Positions 24,754-33,029 of a DNA stretch of 44,532 bases are shown here, one piece after another. The DNA is taken from assembly GCA_037446575.1 (NCBI GenBank), contig JBBIII010000013.1, positions 1 to 44,532 of the forward strand, given 5' to 3'. The position numbers and the translations under genes were made by a program. The notes beneath the pieces were generated by a model. The model did no database searches. It was not told the DNA's origin and was given only the letters and a program-made list of their open reading frames with translations. Origin of the DNA: JBBIII01 sp037446575 (GTDB lineage: Bacteria > Bacteroidota > Ignavibacteria > UBA10030). Every line of letters begins with the position of its first letter. Position 1 is the first letter of the stretch.

Positions 24754-25221
24754 ATGAGAAAGAAAAGAGCAACACAAAGGCGTGTTACGCCAGACCCAAA
24801 ATATAGCGATATGCTCATTTCCCGCTTTGTCAACAGCATTTTGAAAAAGGGGAAAAAAAATGTGGCGCGGAATATAGTTTATAAAGCATTTATACAGATT
24901 GAGCAAAAAACGCAGAAAAATCCTTTGGATGTTTTTAGAAAAGCGATTGATAATACTTCTCCATTAATAGAAGTCAGAGCAAGAAGAGTTGGCGGTGCAA
25001 CCTATCAGGTGCCTACAGAAGTTCGTCACGAGCGACGAACCGCTCTAGCAATTCGTTGGCTAATCAACTACGCCAAGGAACGCTCGGATAAATCTATGTC
25101 GCAAAAACTTGCGGCTGAATTGATTGCAGCATCTGCTGGCGAAGGCGGTGCGGTAAAGAAAAAAGATGATGTTCACCGTATGGCTGAAGCTAATAAAGCA
25201 TTTGCACATTTTAGGTGGTAG
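24754..25221 (+). CDS. rpsG: 30S ribosomal protein S7
   Basis: 155 residues, the usual length of S7, which nucleates assembly of the 30S head and lies at the E site. Conserved parts are MRKKRATQRRVTPDPKYSD, RFVNSILKKGKKNVARNIVY, the VRARRVGGATYQVPTEVRHE beta hairpin (about residue 75-95) and the C-terminal KKKDDVHRMAEANKAFAHFR. The ATG follows rpsL by ten bases with no clear SD, so translation is probably coupled. In E. coli S7 represses this operon through the rpsL-rpsG gap; here the gap is too short to hold that structure. Confidence 0.97.
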   Translation: MRKKRATQRRVTPDPKYSDMLISRFVNSILKKGKKNVARNIVYKAFIQIEQKTQKNPLDVFRKAIDNTSPLIEVRARRVGGATYQVPTEVRHERRTALAIRWLINYAKERSDKSMSQKLAAELIAASAGEGGAVKKKDDVHRMAEANKAFAHFRW

Positions 25222-25245
25222 AAAATATTTTTTTAAAAAAATTTT

Positions 25246-25277
25246 CCAACCGATCAATATTTTGATTGCTAAGTTGG
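25246..25277 (+). other. Hairpin between rpsG and fusA
   Basis: CCAAC (25246-25250) pairs with GTTGG (25273-25277), enclosing ATCAA (25253-25257) with TTGAT (25262-25266). A 26-base AT-only near-palindrome (25221-25246) precedes it. fusA has no clear SD after this structure. Confidence 0.4.
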
Positions 25278-25293
25278 ATTATGTGAAAATTTT

Positions 25294-27396
25294 ATGTCGC
25301 GTGAGTATTCTTTAAATAAAATTCGAAATATCGGTATTATGGCGCATATTGATGCCGGTAAAACCACTACATCAGAACGTATTCTGTTTTATACGGGTCG
25401 TCTGCATAGGATTGGTGAAGTACATGATGGCGCAGCTACTATGGACTGGATGGAGCAGGAAAAAGAACGCGGGATTACGATTACTAGCGCGGCAACAACA
25501 TGCTTTTGGAAAGATCATTTAATAAATATTATCGACACGCCAGGTCATGTCGATTTTACTATTGAAGTAGAGCGTTCGCTTAGAGTATTGGATGGCGCTG
25601 TAGCATTGTTTTGCTCTGTAGGTGGAGTTGAACCACAATCTGAAACTGTGTGGAGGCAAGCGGACAAGTATGGTGTTCCACGTATTGCGTTCGTTAACAA
25701 GATGGATCGTGCTGGAGCAGATTTTCTTAATGTCGTTGATATGATGCGTTCGCGTCTCAAAGCCAATGCTATACCTCTGCAATTGCCTGTTGGTGAAGGC
25801 GATATGTTTGCCGGAATTATCGATTTGATTTCTATGAAAGCGCGAATGTACCACGATGAGACTCAAGGGTCATCATGGGATGAAATTGAAATTCCAGAAA
25901 AACTTAAACCAAAAGCAAATGAATATCGAATCAAGATGCTCGAAGCGGTTGCAGATGAGGATGACACATTACTTGAAAAATATTTAGAAGGAAAAGAAAT
26001 CTCGGCATCTGAAATAAAGCAAGTGATAAGGCGTTCTACGTTAAAAAGTGGTATTATTCCAGTGCTATGCGGTTCATCGTTTAAAAATAAAGGCGTACAA
26101 GATTTATTAGACGCCGTTACCGATTTTTTGCCTTCGCCCCTCGATATAAATAAAGGCGAGGTGCATGGCCATCACCCTCATCGCCATGATGATGTTGTTC
26201 GAAAAGTTGATGATGAAGAAAAGTTCACTGCTTTAGCATTTAAAATAATGAGCGATCCGTTTGTGGGCAGATTGACATATTTCCGTGTTTATACAGGGGT
26301 TTTATCTGCTGGTTCATATATTTATAACGCTATTACGGATAGAAAAGAACGAATTGCCCGTTTATTGCGAATGCACGCAAATCATCGTGAAGAAATTCAG
26401 GAAGCATATGCTGGAGATATAGTTGCCGCAATTGGACTAAAGAATACTCGAACGGGCGATACCTTGACTGTGGAAGATGATCCGATAGTGTTAGAAAGAA
26501 TGGAGTTCCCAAGTCCGGTCATTGACGTGGCTATTGAACCTAAATCTAAAGCTGACCTCGAAAAATTGGGTGAAGCGATGCAACGACTTGCCGAAGAAGA
26601 CCCTACTTTTCGTATATCGACAAATGAAGAAACAGGTCAAACAATTATAAGTGGGATGGGTGAATTGCATCTGGAAATTATCATTGACCGGATGAGGAGG
26701 GAGTTTAGAGTTGAAGCTAATGTCGGGAAACCGCAAGTTGCTTACAAAGAAACAATTACTAAGAAAGTTACTTCAGAAGGAAAATTTGTGCGGCAATCAG
26801 GCGGTAGGGGACAATTTGGACATGTTTGGATTGAAATAGAGCCGAATGAAAAAGGAAAAGGTTTTGAATTTGAAAATGCAATTATTGGCGGTGTAGTACC
26901 AAGGGAATACATTAAACCTATTGAACAGGGAATTATAGAAGCTATGCGCAACGGCGTTTATGCTGGATACCCTGTTGAGGATGTGAAGGTAAAGTTATTT
27001 GACGGTTCATATCATGCAGTCGATTCTTCGGAAATGGCATTTAAGATAGCGGGTTCAATCGCATTTCAAGATGGAGCAAAAAAAGCAAATCCAATAATCT
27101 TAGAACCGGTTATGGCAGTTGAAGTAGTTACGCCTGAAGAATATTTAGGCGATGTAATGGGAGATCTGAATTCTAGGCGTGGGAAGATTGAAGGAATGTC
27201 GTCTAGAAAAGACGCACAAGTGGTTACTGCTCATGTGCCGCTTTCAGAAATGTTCGGATATGCAACACAAGTCCGTTCGATGACACAGGGGCGAGCTTTA
27301 TATACAATGCAATTTTCACATTACGAAGCCGTGCCAAAGAATATTGCAGATCAAATTGTTGAAAAAGTTCGTGGTAAAAGTTACGTAGCAGCATAA
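25294..27396 (+). CDS. fusA: Translation elongation factor G
   Basis: 700 residues, standard for EF-G, the GTPase that drives ribosomal translocation. G1 is AHIDAGKTTTSE (about residues 17-28), switch I ends in EQEKERGITITSAAT, G3 is DTPGHVDF, G4 NKMD (about 135), and G5 GSSFKNKGVQ. Domains II-V follow, with GRGQFGHVW and DGSYHAVDSSEMAFKIA in domain IV. A histidine-rich stretch (HGHHPHRHDD, about residues 290-300), in the region where many EF-Gs have a short linker to domain II, stands out. The ATG lacks a clear SD. One fusA copy is seen, next to tuf. Confidence 0.97.
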   Translation: MSREYSLNKIRNIGIMAHIDAGKTTTSERILFYTGRLHRIGEVHDGAATMDWMEQEKERGITITSAATTCFWKDHLINIIDTPGHVDFTIEVERSLRVLDGAVALFCSVGGVEPQSETVWRQADKYGVPRIAFVNKMDRAGADFLNVVDMMRSRLKANAIPLQLPVGEGDMFAGIIDLISMKARMYHDETQGSSWDEIEIPEKLKPKANEYRIKMLEAVADEDDTLLEKYLEGKEISASEIKQVIRRSTLKSGIIPVLCGSSFKNKGVQDLLDAVTDFLPSPLDINKGEVHGHHPHRHDDVVRKVDDEEKFTALAFKIMSDPFVGRLTYFRVYTGVLSAGSYIYNAITDRKERIARLLRMHANHREEIQEAYAGDIVAAIGLKNTRTGDTLTVEDDPIVLERMEFPSPVIDVAIEPKSKADLEKLGEAMQRLAEEDPTFRISTNEETGQTIISGMGELHLEIIIDRMRREFRVEANVGKPQVAYKETITKKVTSEGKFVRQSGGRGQFGHVWIEIEPNEKGKGFEFENAIIGGVVPREYIKPIEQGIIEAMRNGVYAGYPVEDVKVKLFDGSYHAVDSSEMAFKIAGSIAFQDGAKKANPIILEPVMAVEVVTPEEYLGDVMGDLNSRRGKIEGMSSRKDAQVVTAHVPLSEMFGYATQVRSMTQGRALYTMQFSHYEAVPKNIADQIVEKVRGKSYVAA

Positions 27397-27442
27397 AAGT
27401 GTAATAATAAATGTAAATAAATTATTTATAGGAGAAAAAAAC

Positions 27443-28654
27443 ATGGCAAAGGAAAAATTTGATCGTAGTAAGCCGCATGTAAACGTAGGTACGATAGGCC
27501 ACGTTGATCACGGAAAAACCACCTTGACGGCTGCAATAACAATGGTGCTTGCCAGAAAAGGGCTTTCAGAAATCCGAACATTTGATTCTATCGATAATGC
27601 ACCTGAAGAAAAAGCGCGTGGTATAACGATTAATACAGCGCACGTGGAGTATTCAACTGAGAAGAGACACTATGCGCACGTTGATTGTCCAGGTCACGCT
27701 GATTATATCAAAAATATGATCACCGGTGCAGCGCAAATGGATGGAGCAATCCTTGTTGTCGCGGCAACTGATGGACCAATGCCGCAAACACGCGAACATA
27801 TCTTGTTAGCGCACCAAGTTAATGTGCCAAGGATGGTCGTTTTTATGAATAAAGTTGATGCAGTCGATGATCCAGAGTTGCTTGATTTAGTCGAGCTCGA
27901 AGTGCGTGATTTATTAAAAAAATACGATTTCCCCGGCGATGAAATACCAATTATACGTGGTTCTGCTTTGAAAGCTATGGAAGCGGCGCTACATCCAGAA
28001 ACAAAAGTTGACGATCCAAGATTCAAATGTATTATGGAATTAATGGATGCGGTAGATAGTTATATTCAATTACCGGCACGAAATATCGACAAACCATTCC
28101 TTATGCCTGTTGAGGATGTTTTCTCAATTACTGGACGTGGAACTGTTGGTACTGGTCGTGTCGAACGAGGCAGAGCTAAAGTTGGTGATGAGGTTGAAGT
28201 AATTGGACTTGGCGCCCATAAAAAGACAGTTATCACTGGCGCTGAAATGTTCCGAAAAGAATTAGATGAAGTAGTGGCTGGCGATAATGCCGGACTATTA
28301 TTACGCGGTGTAGAAAAGACTGAACTTGAACGCGGAATGGTTATTGCAAAGACCGGTTCAATTACTCCGCATACAAAGTTCACAGCACAAATTTACGTGT
28401 TGAAAAAAGAAGAAGGTGGACGACATACGCCGTTTTTAACAGGTTATCGTCCGCAATTCTACTTCCGAACAACTGATGTTACAGGCGTTGCGGAATTGCC
28501 AGCAGGCGTTGAAATGGTAATGCCGGGTGATAACTTAGATGCTATTAACATCGAATTAATTTCCCCAATTGCAATGGAAGAAGGACAGCGCTTTGCAGTT
28601 CGCGAAGGTGGACGCACGGTTGGCGCTGGTGTTGTTGCTAAAGTTATTCAGTAA
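27443..28654 (+). CDS. tuf: Translation elongation factor Tu
   Basis: 403 residues. G1 GHVDHGKTTL (about residues 19-28), switch I APEEKARGITINTAHVEY, G3 DCPGHADY (81-88), G4 NKVD (136-139) and G5 GSALKA (about 173) are all intact, as are domain II (VFSITGRGTVGTGRVERG) and domain III (HTPFLTGYRPQFYFRTTDVT). It carries aminoacyl-tRNA to the ribosome. AGGAG lies about seven bases before the ATG. This is the str-operon copy; the tRNA cluster has no tuf. The hairpin following it (28673-28697) may separate its level from the S10 genes. Confidence 0.98.
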   Translation: MAKEKFDRSKPHVNVGTIGHVDHGKTTLTAAITMVLARKGLSEIRTFDSIDNAPEEKARGITINTAHVEYSTEKRHYAHVDCPGHADYIKNMITGAAQMDGAILVVAATDGPMPQTREHILLAHQVNVPRMVVFMNKVDAVDDPELLDLVELEVRDLLKKYDFPGDEIPIIRGSALKAMEAALHPETKVDDPRFKCIMELMDAVDSYIQLPARNIDKPFLMPVEDVFSITGRGTVGTGRVERGRAKVGDEVEVIGLGAHKKTVITGAEMFRKELDEVVAGDNAGLLLRGVEKTELERGMVIAKTGSITPHTKFTAQIYVLKKEEGGRHTPFLTGYRPQFYFRTTDVTGVAELPAGVEMVMPGDNLDAINIELISPIAMEEGQRFAVREGGRTVGAGVVAKVIQ

Positions 28655-28672
28655 TAAACTATTTTTTACAAC

Positions 28673-28697
28673 CCGCTCTTGGCAAAACCGAGAGCGG
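28673..28697 (+). promoter_or_regulatory. Strong hairpin between tuf and rpsJ
   Basis: CCGCTCTTGG (28673-28682) pairs with CCGAGAGCGG (28688-28697) across a CAAAA loop: ten pairs with one G-U. Only a short, interrupted T stretch follows (ATATTTGT), so it may be a partial terminator or attenuator. It ends 11 bases before the rpsJ SD. Confidence 0.6.
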
Positions 28698-28719
28698 ATA
28701 TTTGTCTGAGGAGTTTTCC

Positions 28720-29028
28720 TTGGCTGGACAAAAAATTAGAATAAAACTTAAATCTTTTGATCACAACTTGATTGACAAGTCAGCGGAAAAAATTATTAAA
28801 ACAGTGAAGTCAACTGGCGCTGTTGTTTCCGGCCCAATTCCTTTGCCGACTAAACGTAGCATCTATACTGTTAATCGTTCTCCGCATGTTGATAAAAAAT
28901 CGCGTGAGCAATTTGAAACTCGCTCGCATAAACGATTAATTGATATTCTGAATTCGACCAGCAGAACAGTAGATTCACTTATGAAACTTGAACTGCCGGC
29001 TGGCGTTGACGTTGAGATCAAGGTTTAG
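28720..29028 (+). CDS. rpsJ: 30S ribosomal protein S10 (NusE)
   Basis: 102 residues when started at TTG 28720, which follows GAGGAG by six bases; a TTG 18 bases earlier would put that SD inside the gene. The protein reads AGQKIRIKLKSFDHNLIDKS, with the conserved loop GPIPLPTKRSIYTVNRSPHV and the tail LPAGVDVEIKV. S10 serves in the 30S head and, as NusE, in antitermination with NusB at boxA; a boxA-like motif lies at 12207 in this window. It opens the S10 operon. A structured spacer of 137 bases follows before rplC. Confidence 0.97.
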   Translation: MAGQKIRIKLKSFDHNLIDKSAEKIIKTVKSTGAVVSGPIPLPTKRSIYTVNRSPHVDKKSREQFETRSHKRLIDILNSTSRTVDSLMKLELPAGVDVEIKV

Positions 29029-29046
29029 TTCTTTTATAAAGCATTG

Positions 29047-29157
29047 TGACTGAAGATAAGTCAGGAACAATTTACTCTAAACGTTCCTGTATAAGTTTAT
29101 TGAGTTTAACTCTCATTGATATAATAGCTAATCATTGAGTAAATGACTCAAAGGAGT
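29047..29157 (+). promoter_or_regulatory. Structured rplC leader with possible SD-sequestering switch
   Basis: CAGGAAC (29062-29068) pairs with GTTCCTG (29083-29089). GAGTT (29102-29106) can pair with AACTC (29108-29112). TTGAGT (29135-29140) pairs with ACTCAA (29146-29151), while the same ACTC (29146-29149) can instead pair with GAGT (29154-29157), which includes part of the SD AAGGAG (29151-29156). The two last pairings exclude each other. Confidence 0.5.
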
Positions 29158-29165
29158 TAAAAAAA

Positions 29166-29795
29166 GTGAGTGGCATTTTAGGAAAAAAAATTGGTATGAC
29201 AAGTCTGTTCGATGAGAATGGAGAAGCAATTCCCTGTACCGTCATCGAAGCAGGCCCTTGTTATGTTACCCAAGTTAAAACTAAGCAAAAGGATGGATAT
29301 GAAGCCATTCAGCTTGGTTTTGATGAAAAAAAGGAAAGCACTGTCAACAAACCGTTAAAAGGACATTTTGCAAAAGCTAAAATTAAGGCATTACGACTTT
29401 TGCATGAGTTTAAAAATTTCAACGGTTTTAAATTGAAACAGGGTGATGAAATAAAAGTAGATATTTTTTCTCCTGGCGATGTTGTTGATGTCAGCGGTAA
29501 ATCTAAAGGACGCGGATTCCAAGGCGTAGTTAAGCGGCATCATTTTGGCGGAGTAGGTATGACTACTCACGGCGCTTCGGATAGAGTTCGCGCTCCCGGA
29601 TCTATTGGTGGCAGTTCATATCCCTCGCGTGTTTTTAAAGGTATGCGCATGGGCGGAAGAATGGGTTTCGAAAGAGTTACAATTAAAAATTTAAAAGTAG
29701 TTAAAGTTATACCGGAATCTAACATACTGATTATACGCGGTTCGGTTCCCGGTGCTATTAACGGATATTTAGAAATAGAAAAAAGGCATCATTAA
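29166..29795 (+). CDS. rplC: 50S ribosomal protein L3
   Basis: 209 residues starting with GTG, nine bases after AAGGAG. It reads SGILGKKIGMTSLFDENGEA at the N-terminus; the long loop reaching the peptidyl transferase centre is GRGFQGVVKRHHFGG with THGASDRVRAPGSIG (about residues 115-145), followed by RVFKGMRMGGRMGFERVTIK. L3 is one of the two proteins that start 50S assembly. The spacer before it may control its translation apart from rpsJ. It is followed by rplD 27 bases later. Confidence 0.97.
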   Translation: MSGILGKKIGMTSLFDENGEAIPCTVIEAGPCYVTQVKTKQKDGYEAIQLGFDEKKESTVNKPLKGHFAKAKIKALRLLHEFKNFNGFKLKQGDEIKVDIFSPGDVVDVSGKSKGRGFQGVVKRHHFGGVGMTTHGASDRVRAPGSIGGSSYPSRVFKGMRMGGRMGFERVTIKNLKVVKVIPESNILIIRGSVPGAINGYLEIEKRHH

Positions 29796-29822
29796 AGAGT
29801 TTTCCTCTAAGGAAAAAATAAA

Positions 29823-30452
29823 ATGCAGGTCGATGTATATACAATATATGGCACAGTAAGCGGCGAAAAAATAGAGTTAGATCCGAAAATTTTTGAGATC
29901 GAACCTAACGATCACGCAATTTATCAAGCAATCAGAAGCATCCAAGCAAACCAACGTCAAGGAACTCACAAAGTCAAAGGACGTAGTGAAGTTAGTGGCG
30001 GAGGTAAAAAGCCGTTCAGACAGAAGAAGACCGGACGCGCTCGGGCTGGTACGACTCGCTCTCCTTTGTGGGTAGGAGGCGGTTCTATATTCGGACCCAC
30101 GCCTCATGATTATGTTGTCAAACTTCCTGCAAAAGTGCGTAAGCTTGCGCGAAAATCTGCGTTAAGCTATAAATTAAAAGATGGCGCAATAAAAATTGTA
30201 GAAGATTTTGAATTCAACGAAATCAGAACTAAAAAAATGATATCAGTGCTAAAAGCTTTTGAACTTGAAAAGAAAAAAACATTACTACTTACAAAAGCAA
30301 CTGATAAAGTTTTGGTAAAATCCGGACGTAATATCGATAAATTACAAATTCGCGAAGCAGATAAAGCTTCCACTTTTGACATATTAAATAATAAAGTGTT
30401 GCTGATACAAAAAAGCGCTGTAGATGTTTTGCAACAATCTTTGAAAAATTAG
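29823..30452 (+). CDS. rplD: 50S ribosomal protein L4
   Basis: 209 residues, standard. The long loop lining the exit tunnel is HKVKGRSEVSGGGKKPFRQK followed by KTGRARAGTTRSPLWVGGG (about residues 42-82), and FGPTPHDYVVKLPAKVRKLA follows it. In E. coli L4 binds the S10 leader and represses the whole operon by attenuation and translation block. The hairpins at 28673 and 29047-29157 are the obvious places for such control here, but no L4-specific motif can be confirmed by eye. It sits 10 bases before rplW. Confidence 0.97.
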   Translation: MQVDVYTIYGTVSGEKIELDPKIFEIEPNDHAIYQAIRSIQANQRQGTHKVKGRSEVSGGGKKPFRQKKTGRARAGTTRSPLWVGGGSIFGPTPHDYVVKLPAKVRKLARKSALSYKLKDGAIKIVEDFEFNEIRTKKMISVLKAFELEKKKTLLLTKATDKVLVKSGRNIDKLQIREADKASTFDILNNKVLLIQKSAVDVLQQSLKN

Positions 30453-30462
30453 GATAGTAACA

Positions 30463-30753
30463 ATGGCAAGTATTTTACTTAGACCTATAATAACAGAAAA
30501 AATGACAGAGCTTGGCGATAAGCGCCAATATGCTTTTGAAGTGCCGACAAATGTAAATAAAATTGAAGTCGGTAAAGCCGTTGAAAAAAAATTCAATGTA
30601 AAAGTAACTAGTGTGCGCACTGTTATTGTAAAAGGTAAAAGAAAAAGCCAGATGACTCGCCGTGGACGCTTTGAAGGGCATACGAAAACTTGGAAAAAAG
30701 CTCTCGTTACCTTAAAAGAAGGCGATAAGATTGAATACTTCGGTAATGTTTGA
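30463..30753 (+). CDS. rplW: 50S ribosomal protein L23
   Basis: 96 residues, standard for L23, which surrounds the exit of the peptide tunnel and docks trigger factor and the signal recognition particle. It begins ASILLRPIITEKMTELGDKR and has QYAFEVPTNVNKIEVGKAVE and the loop KVTSVRTVIVKGKRKSQ; the C-terminus has WKKALVTLKEGDKIEYFGNV. An AGGA lies before the ATG. It lies between rplD and rplB, as in nearly all bacterial S10 operons, and nothing is unusual in the sequence. Confidence 0.96.
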   Translation: MASILLRPIITEKMTELGDKRQYAFEVPTNVNKIEVGKAVEKKFNVKVTSVRTVIVKGKRKSQMTRRGRFEGHTKTWKKALVTLKEGDKIEYFGNV

Positions 30754-30772
30754 GTGTAAAGGTTGATAGAGT

Positions 30773-31606
30773 ATGGGAATTAGAAAATTAAAACCAATGA
30801 CGCCGGCTACGAGGTTCTACTCGGTCTCTACTTTTGAAGAGATTTCGAAGACGAAACCAGAAAAGTCGCTCCTTGAGCCGTTAAAAAAATCTGGTGGTAG
30901 AAATAATTTAGGTAGAATTACTTCACGACACCGCGGCGGTGGACATAAACGTCAGTATAGAATTATCGATTTCAAGCGTCAGAAGCATGGTGTTATTGGC
31001 ACAATAACCGCTATTGAATATGATCCAAATCGTTCTGCGCGTATTGCTTTAGTGCATTACCCAGACGGCGATAAGAGATATATTATTGCAGCCGATGGTA
31101 TGAAAGTTGGCTCCAAAATTACTTCTGGTCCTAAAGCCGATATTGAAGTCGGAAATGCTTTGCCCTTAGGAAATATTCCTGCAGGTACGTTTGTGCATAA
31201 TGTAGAACTGATTCCTGGAAAAGGTGGTCAAATAGGGCGAAGCGCAGGTAACTCTTTGCAAATAATGGCAAAAGAAGGTGATTGGGTTACTTTGAAATTA
31301 CCTTCAGGTGAAATTAGAAAATTTCGCGCCGATTGTTATGCGACTATAGGTTCAGTTAGTAACGCAGATCATGAAAATATAAGTTTGGGAAAAGCAGGAC
31401 GTTCACGATGGTTGGGCATCAGACCGCAATCACGTGGTATGGCTATGAATCCAGTGGATCATCCTATGGGTGGTGGCGAGGGCCGTTCAAAAAGCGGCGG
31501 CGGAAGACAACACCCAGAATCGCCTTGGGGCAAATATGCTAAAGGTTTAAAAACGAGAAAACGAAAAAAACAATCAAACAAATACATTGTTAAACGTCGG
31601 AAGTAA
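30773..31606 (+). CDS. rplB: 50S ribosomal protein L2
   Basis: 277 residues, standard. Conserved blocks are GRNNLGRITSRHRGGGHKR, RIIDFKRQKHGVIGTITAIE, and GKGGQIGRSAGNSLQIMAKE. The loop near the peptidyl transferase centre is AMNPVDHPMGGGEGRSKSGG (about residues 224-243), containing the histidine important for activity, and the basic tail is TRKRKKQSNKYIVKRRK. L2 joins 50S and 30S at bridge B7b and aids peptide bond formation. The ATG has no clear SD (GATAGAGT before it), so coupling with rplW 19 bases upstream is likely. Confidence 0.97.
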   Translation: MGIRKLKPMTPATRFYSVSTFEEISKTKPEKSLLEPLKKSGGRNNLGRITSRHRGGGHKRQYRIIDFKRQKHGVIGTITAIEYDPNRSARIALVHYPDGDKRYIIAADGMKVGSKITSGPKADIEVGNALPLGNIPAGTFVHNVELIPGKGGQIGRSAGNSLQIMAKEGDWVTLKLPSGEIRKFRADCYATIGSVSNADHENISLGKAGRSRWLGIRPQSRGMAMNPVDHPMGGGEGRSKSGGGRQHPESPWGKYAKGLKTRKRKKQSNKYIVKRRK

Positions 31607-31619
31607 TTGGTAGAAAACT

Positions 31620-31907
31620 ATGAGTCGTTCGATAAAAAAAGGTCCTTATGTAGACCTAAAGTTGCAGAAAAAAGTGGAAGCGTTAAACAAATCGAATCAG
31701 AAGCGAGTTATTAAAACCTGGTCTCGGTCAAGTACAATAATTCCTGACTTCGTTGGGCATACATTTGCAGTGCACAACGGAAACAAATTTATTCCGGTTT
31801 ATATTCATGAAGCGATGGTAGGTCATAAGCTTGGCGAATTTGCGCCGACAAGGATTTTCCGAGCTCATCCGGGAATAAAGAGCGAAAAATCAACATCTCC
31901 GGCTTAA
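31620..31907 (+). CDS. rpsS: 30S ribosomal protein S19
   Basis: 95 residues, close to the usual 90-93. It reads SRSIKKGPYVDLKLQKKVEA at the start, TWSRSSTIIPDFVGHTFAVH in the middle, and HKLGEFAPTRIFRAHPGIKS near the end, all family blocks. S19 works with S13 (encoded at 40708) in the 30S head and touches the A- and P-site tRNAs. Its ATG has no convincing SD (TTGGTAGAAAACT before it). rplV begins 23 bases after its stop. Confidence 0.96.
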   Translation: MSRSIKKGPYVDLKLQKKVEALNKSNQKRVIKTWSRSSTIIPDFVGHTFAVHNGNKFIPVYIHEAMVGHKLGEFAPTRIFRAHPGIKSEKSTSPA

Positions 31908-31930
31908 TAAAAGTGTGTGAAGAGTGAAAA

Positions 31931-32368
31931 ATGGAAGCGAAAGCAATAAATAGATTTATCGGAACATCGCCGCGCAAAATGCGCTTAGTGATAGATTTAA
32001 TACGTGGAAAAAATGTAGAAGAAGCATTGAACATTCTGCATTTTACGACCAAACATGCCGCAAAAACTGCGGAGAAAGTTCTTCGTTCAGCAATTTCAAA
32101 CGCACAAAATAAAGAAGAAAGCGGACGTTTAGATACTTCCACTTTATATGTAAAAAACGCTTTCGTAGATGGCGGTCCATCTATGAAACGTATTATGCCG
32201 GCTCCTATGGGGCGCGCATTCCGTATAAGAAAGCGTTCGAATCATATTACAATTGTTGTTGCACAACGCGCGCAAAAAGCTGAAGCTAAAAAGAAATTAG
32301 CAAAAAACATTAAAACAACTGATACAATAAAAACTGAAACAGAAACAAAAGAAGTAACCGAAAGTTAA
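31931..32368 (+). CDS. rplV: 50S ribosomal protein L22, with charged C-terminal tail
   Basis: 145 residues, compared with about 110 in E. coli. Core L22 runs to about residue 112 and includes FIGTSPRKMRLVIDLIRGKN, EKVLRSAISNAQNKEESGRL, and the tunnel-lining hairpin around MKRIMPAPMGRAFRIRKRSN. The last 33 residues (AEAKKKLAKNIKTTDTIKTE, then TETKEVTES) are a low-complexity charged tail. L22 lines the peptide tunnel and touches all domains of 23S rRNA; erythromycin resistance maps to its hairpin in other species. rpsC starts 12 bases after its stop with an overlapping SD region. Confidence 0.95.
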   Translation: MEAKAINRFIGTSPRKMRLVIDLIRGKNVEEALNILHFTTKHAAKTAEKVLRSAISNAQNKEESGRLDTSTLYVKNAFVDGGPSMKRIMPAPMGRAFRIRKRSNHITIVVAQRAQKAEAKKKLAKNIKTTDTIKTETETKEVTES

Positions 32369-32380
32369 TCGGAGGATCAC

Positions 32381-33016
32381 TTGGGCCAAAAAACCAATCC
32401 AATAGGATTTCGTCTCGGAATAGTTCGTGCGTGGGACGCAAATTGGTATGATGAAAAGAGTTTCGGAAATAAACTGCAAGAAGATATTCTAATCCGAAAC
32501 TATATTCGGAGCAGACTAAAAAAAGCTGGTATTTCTAAAATACAAATAGACAGAACGCCAAAACGAGCTGTAGTAACTATTCATACTTCCAGGCCTGGAA
32601 TAGTGATTGGTAAAAGTGGAAAAGAAATTGCTCAATTAGAAGAGGAACTTAAAAAGGTTACATTCAAAGAAATAAAAATTCTTATTCACGAAATTAAACG
32701 CCCAGAATTGGATGCCTATCTTGTATCGGAAGCTATAGCATCGCAATTAGAAGGAAGAATTTCATTTCGCCGCGCTATGAAACAAGCAATTACAGCGGCA
32801 ATGCGCATGGGCGCAGAGGGAATAAAAGTCATGTGCGCAGGTCGGCTTGGCGGCGCAGAAATAGCTCGCACCGAACATTATAAAGAAGGACGTATTCCTC
32901 TACAAACATTGCGTGCAGATATTGATTATGCTAATGCAACAGCGAATACTATTTACGGAATTATTGGAGTGAAAGTGTGGATTTGCAAAGGCGAAATAAT
33001 TGGACCGCGGCAATAA
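32381..33016 (+). CDS. rpsC: 30S ribosomal protein S3
   Basis: 211 residues starting at TTG, seven bases after CGGAGG. It reads GQKTNPIGFRLGIVRAWDAN, then the KH domain with IHTSRPGIVIGKSGKEIAQL (GxxG at GKSG, about residues 74-77), and the C-terminal domain with AMKQAITAAMRMGAEGIKVM, GRLGGAEIARTEHYKEGRIP and GVKVWICKGEI. S3 lines the mRNA entry tunnel and helps ribosomal helicase activity. It ends shortly after the KEGRIP/GVKVWICKGE block, at about the minimal length for S3. rplP starts 13 bases later. Confidence 0.97.
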   Translation: MGQKTNPIGFRLGIVRAWDANWYDEKSFGNKLQEDILIRNYIRSRLKKAGISKIQIDRTPKRAVVTIHTSRPGIVIGKSGKEIAQLEEELKKVTFKEIKILIHEIKRPELDAYLVSEAIASQLEGRISFRRAMKQAITAAMRMGAEGIKVMCAGRLGGAEIARTEHYKEGRIPLQTLRADIDYANATANTIYGIIGVKVWICKGEIIGPRQ

Positions 33017-33029
33017 GGAGTATTGATTT

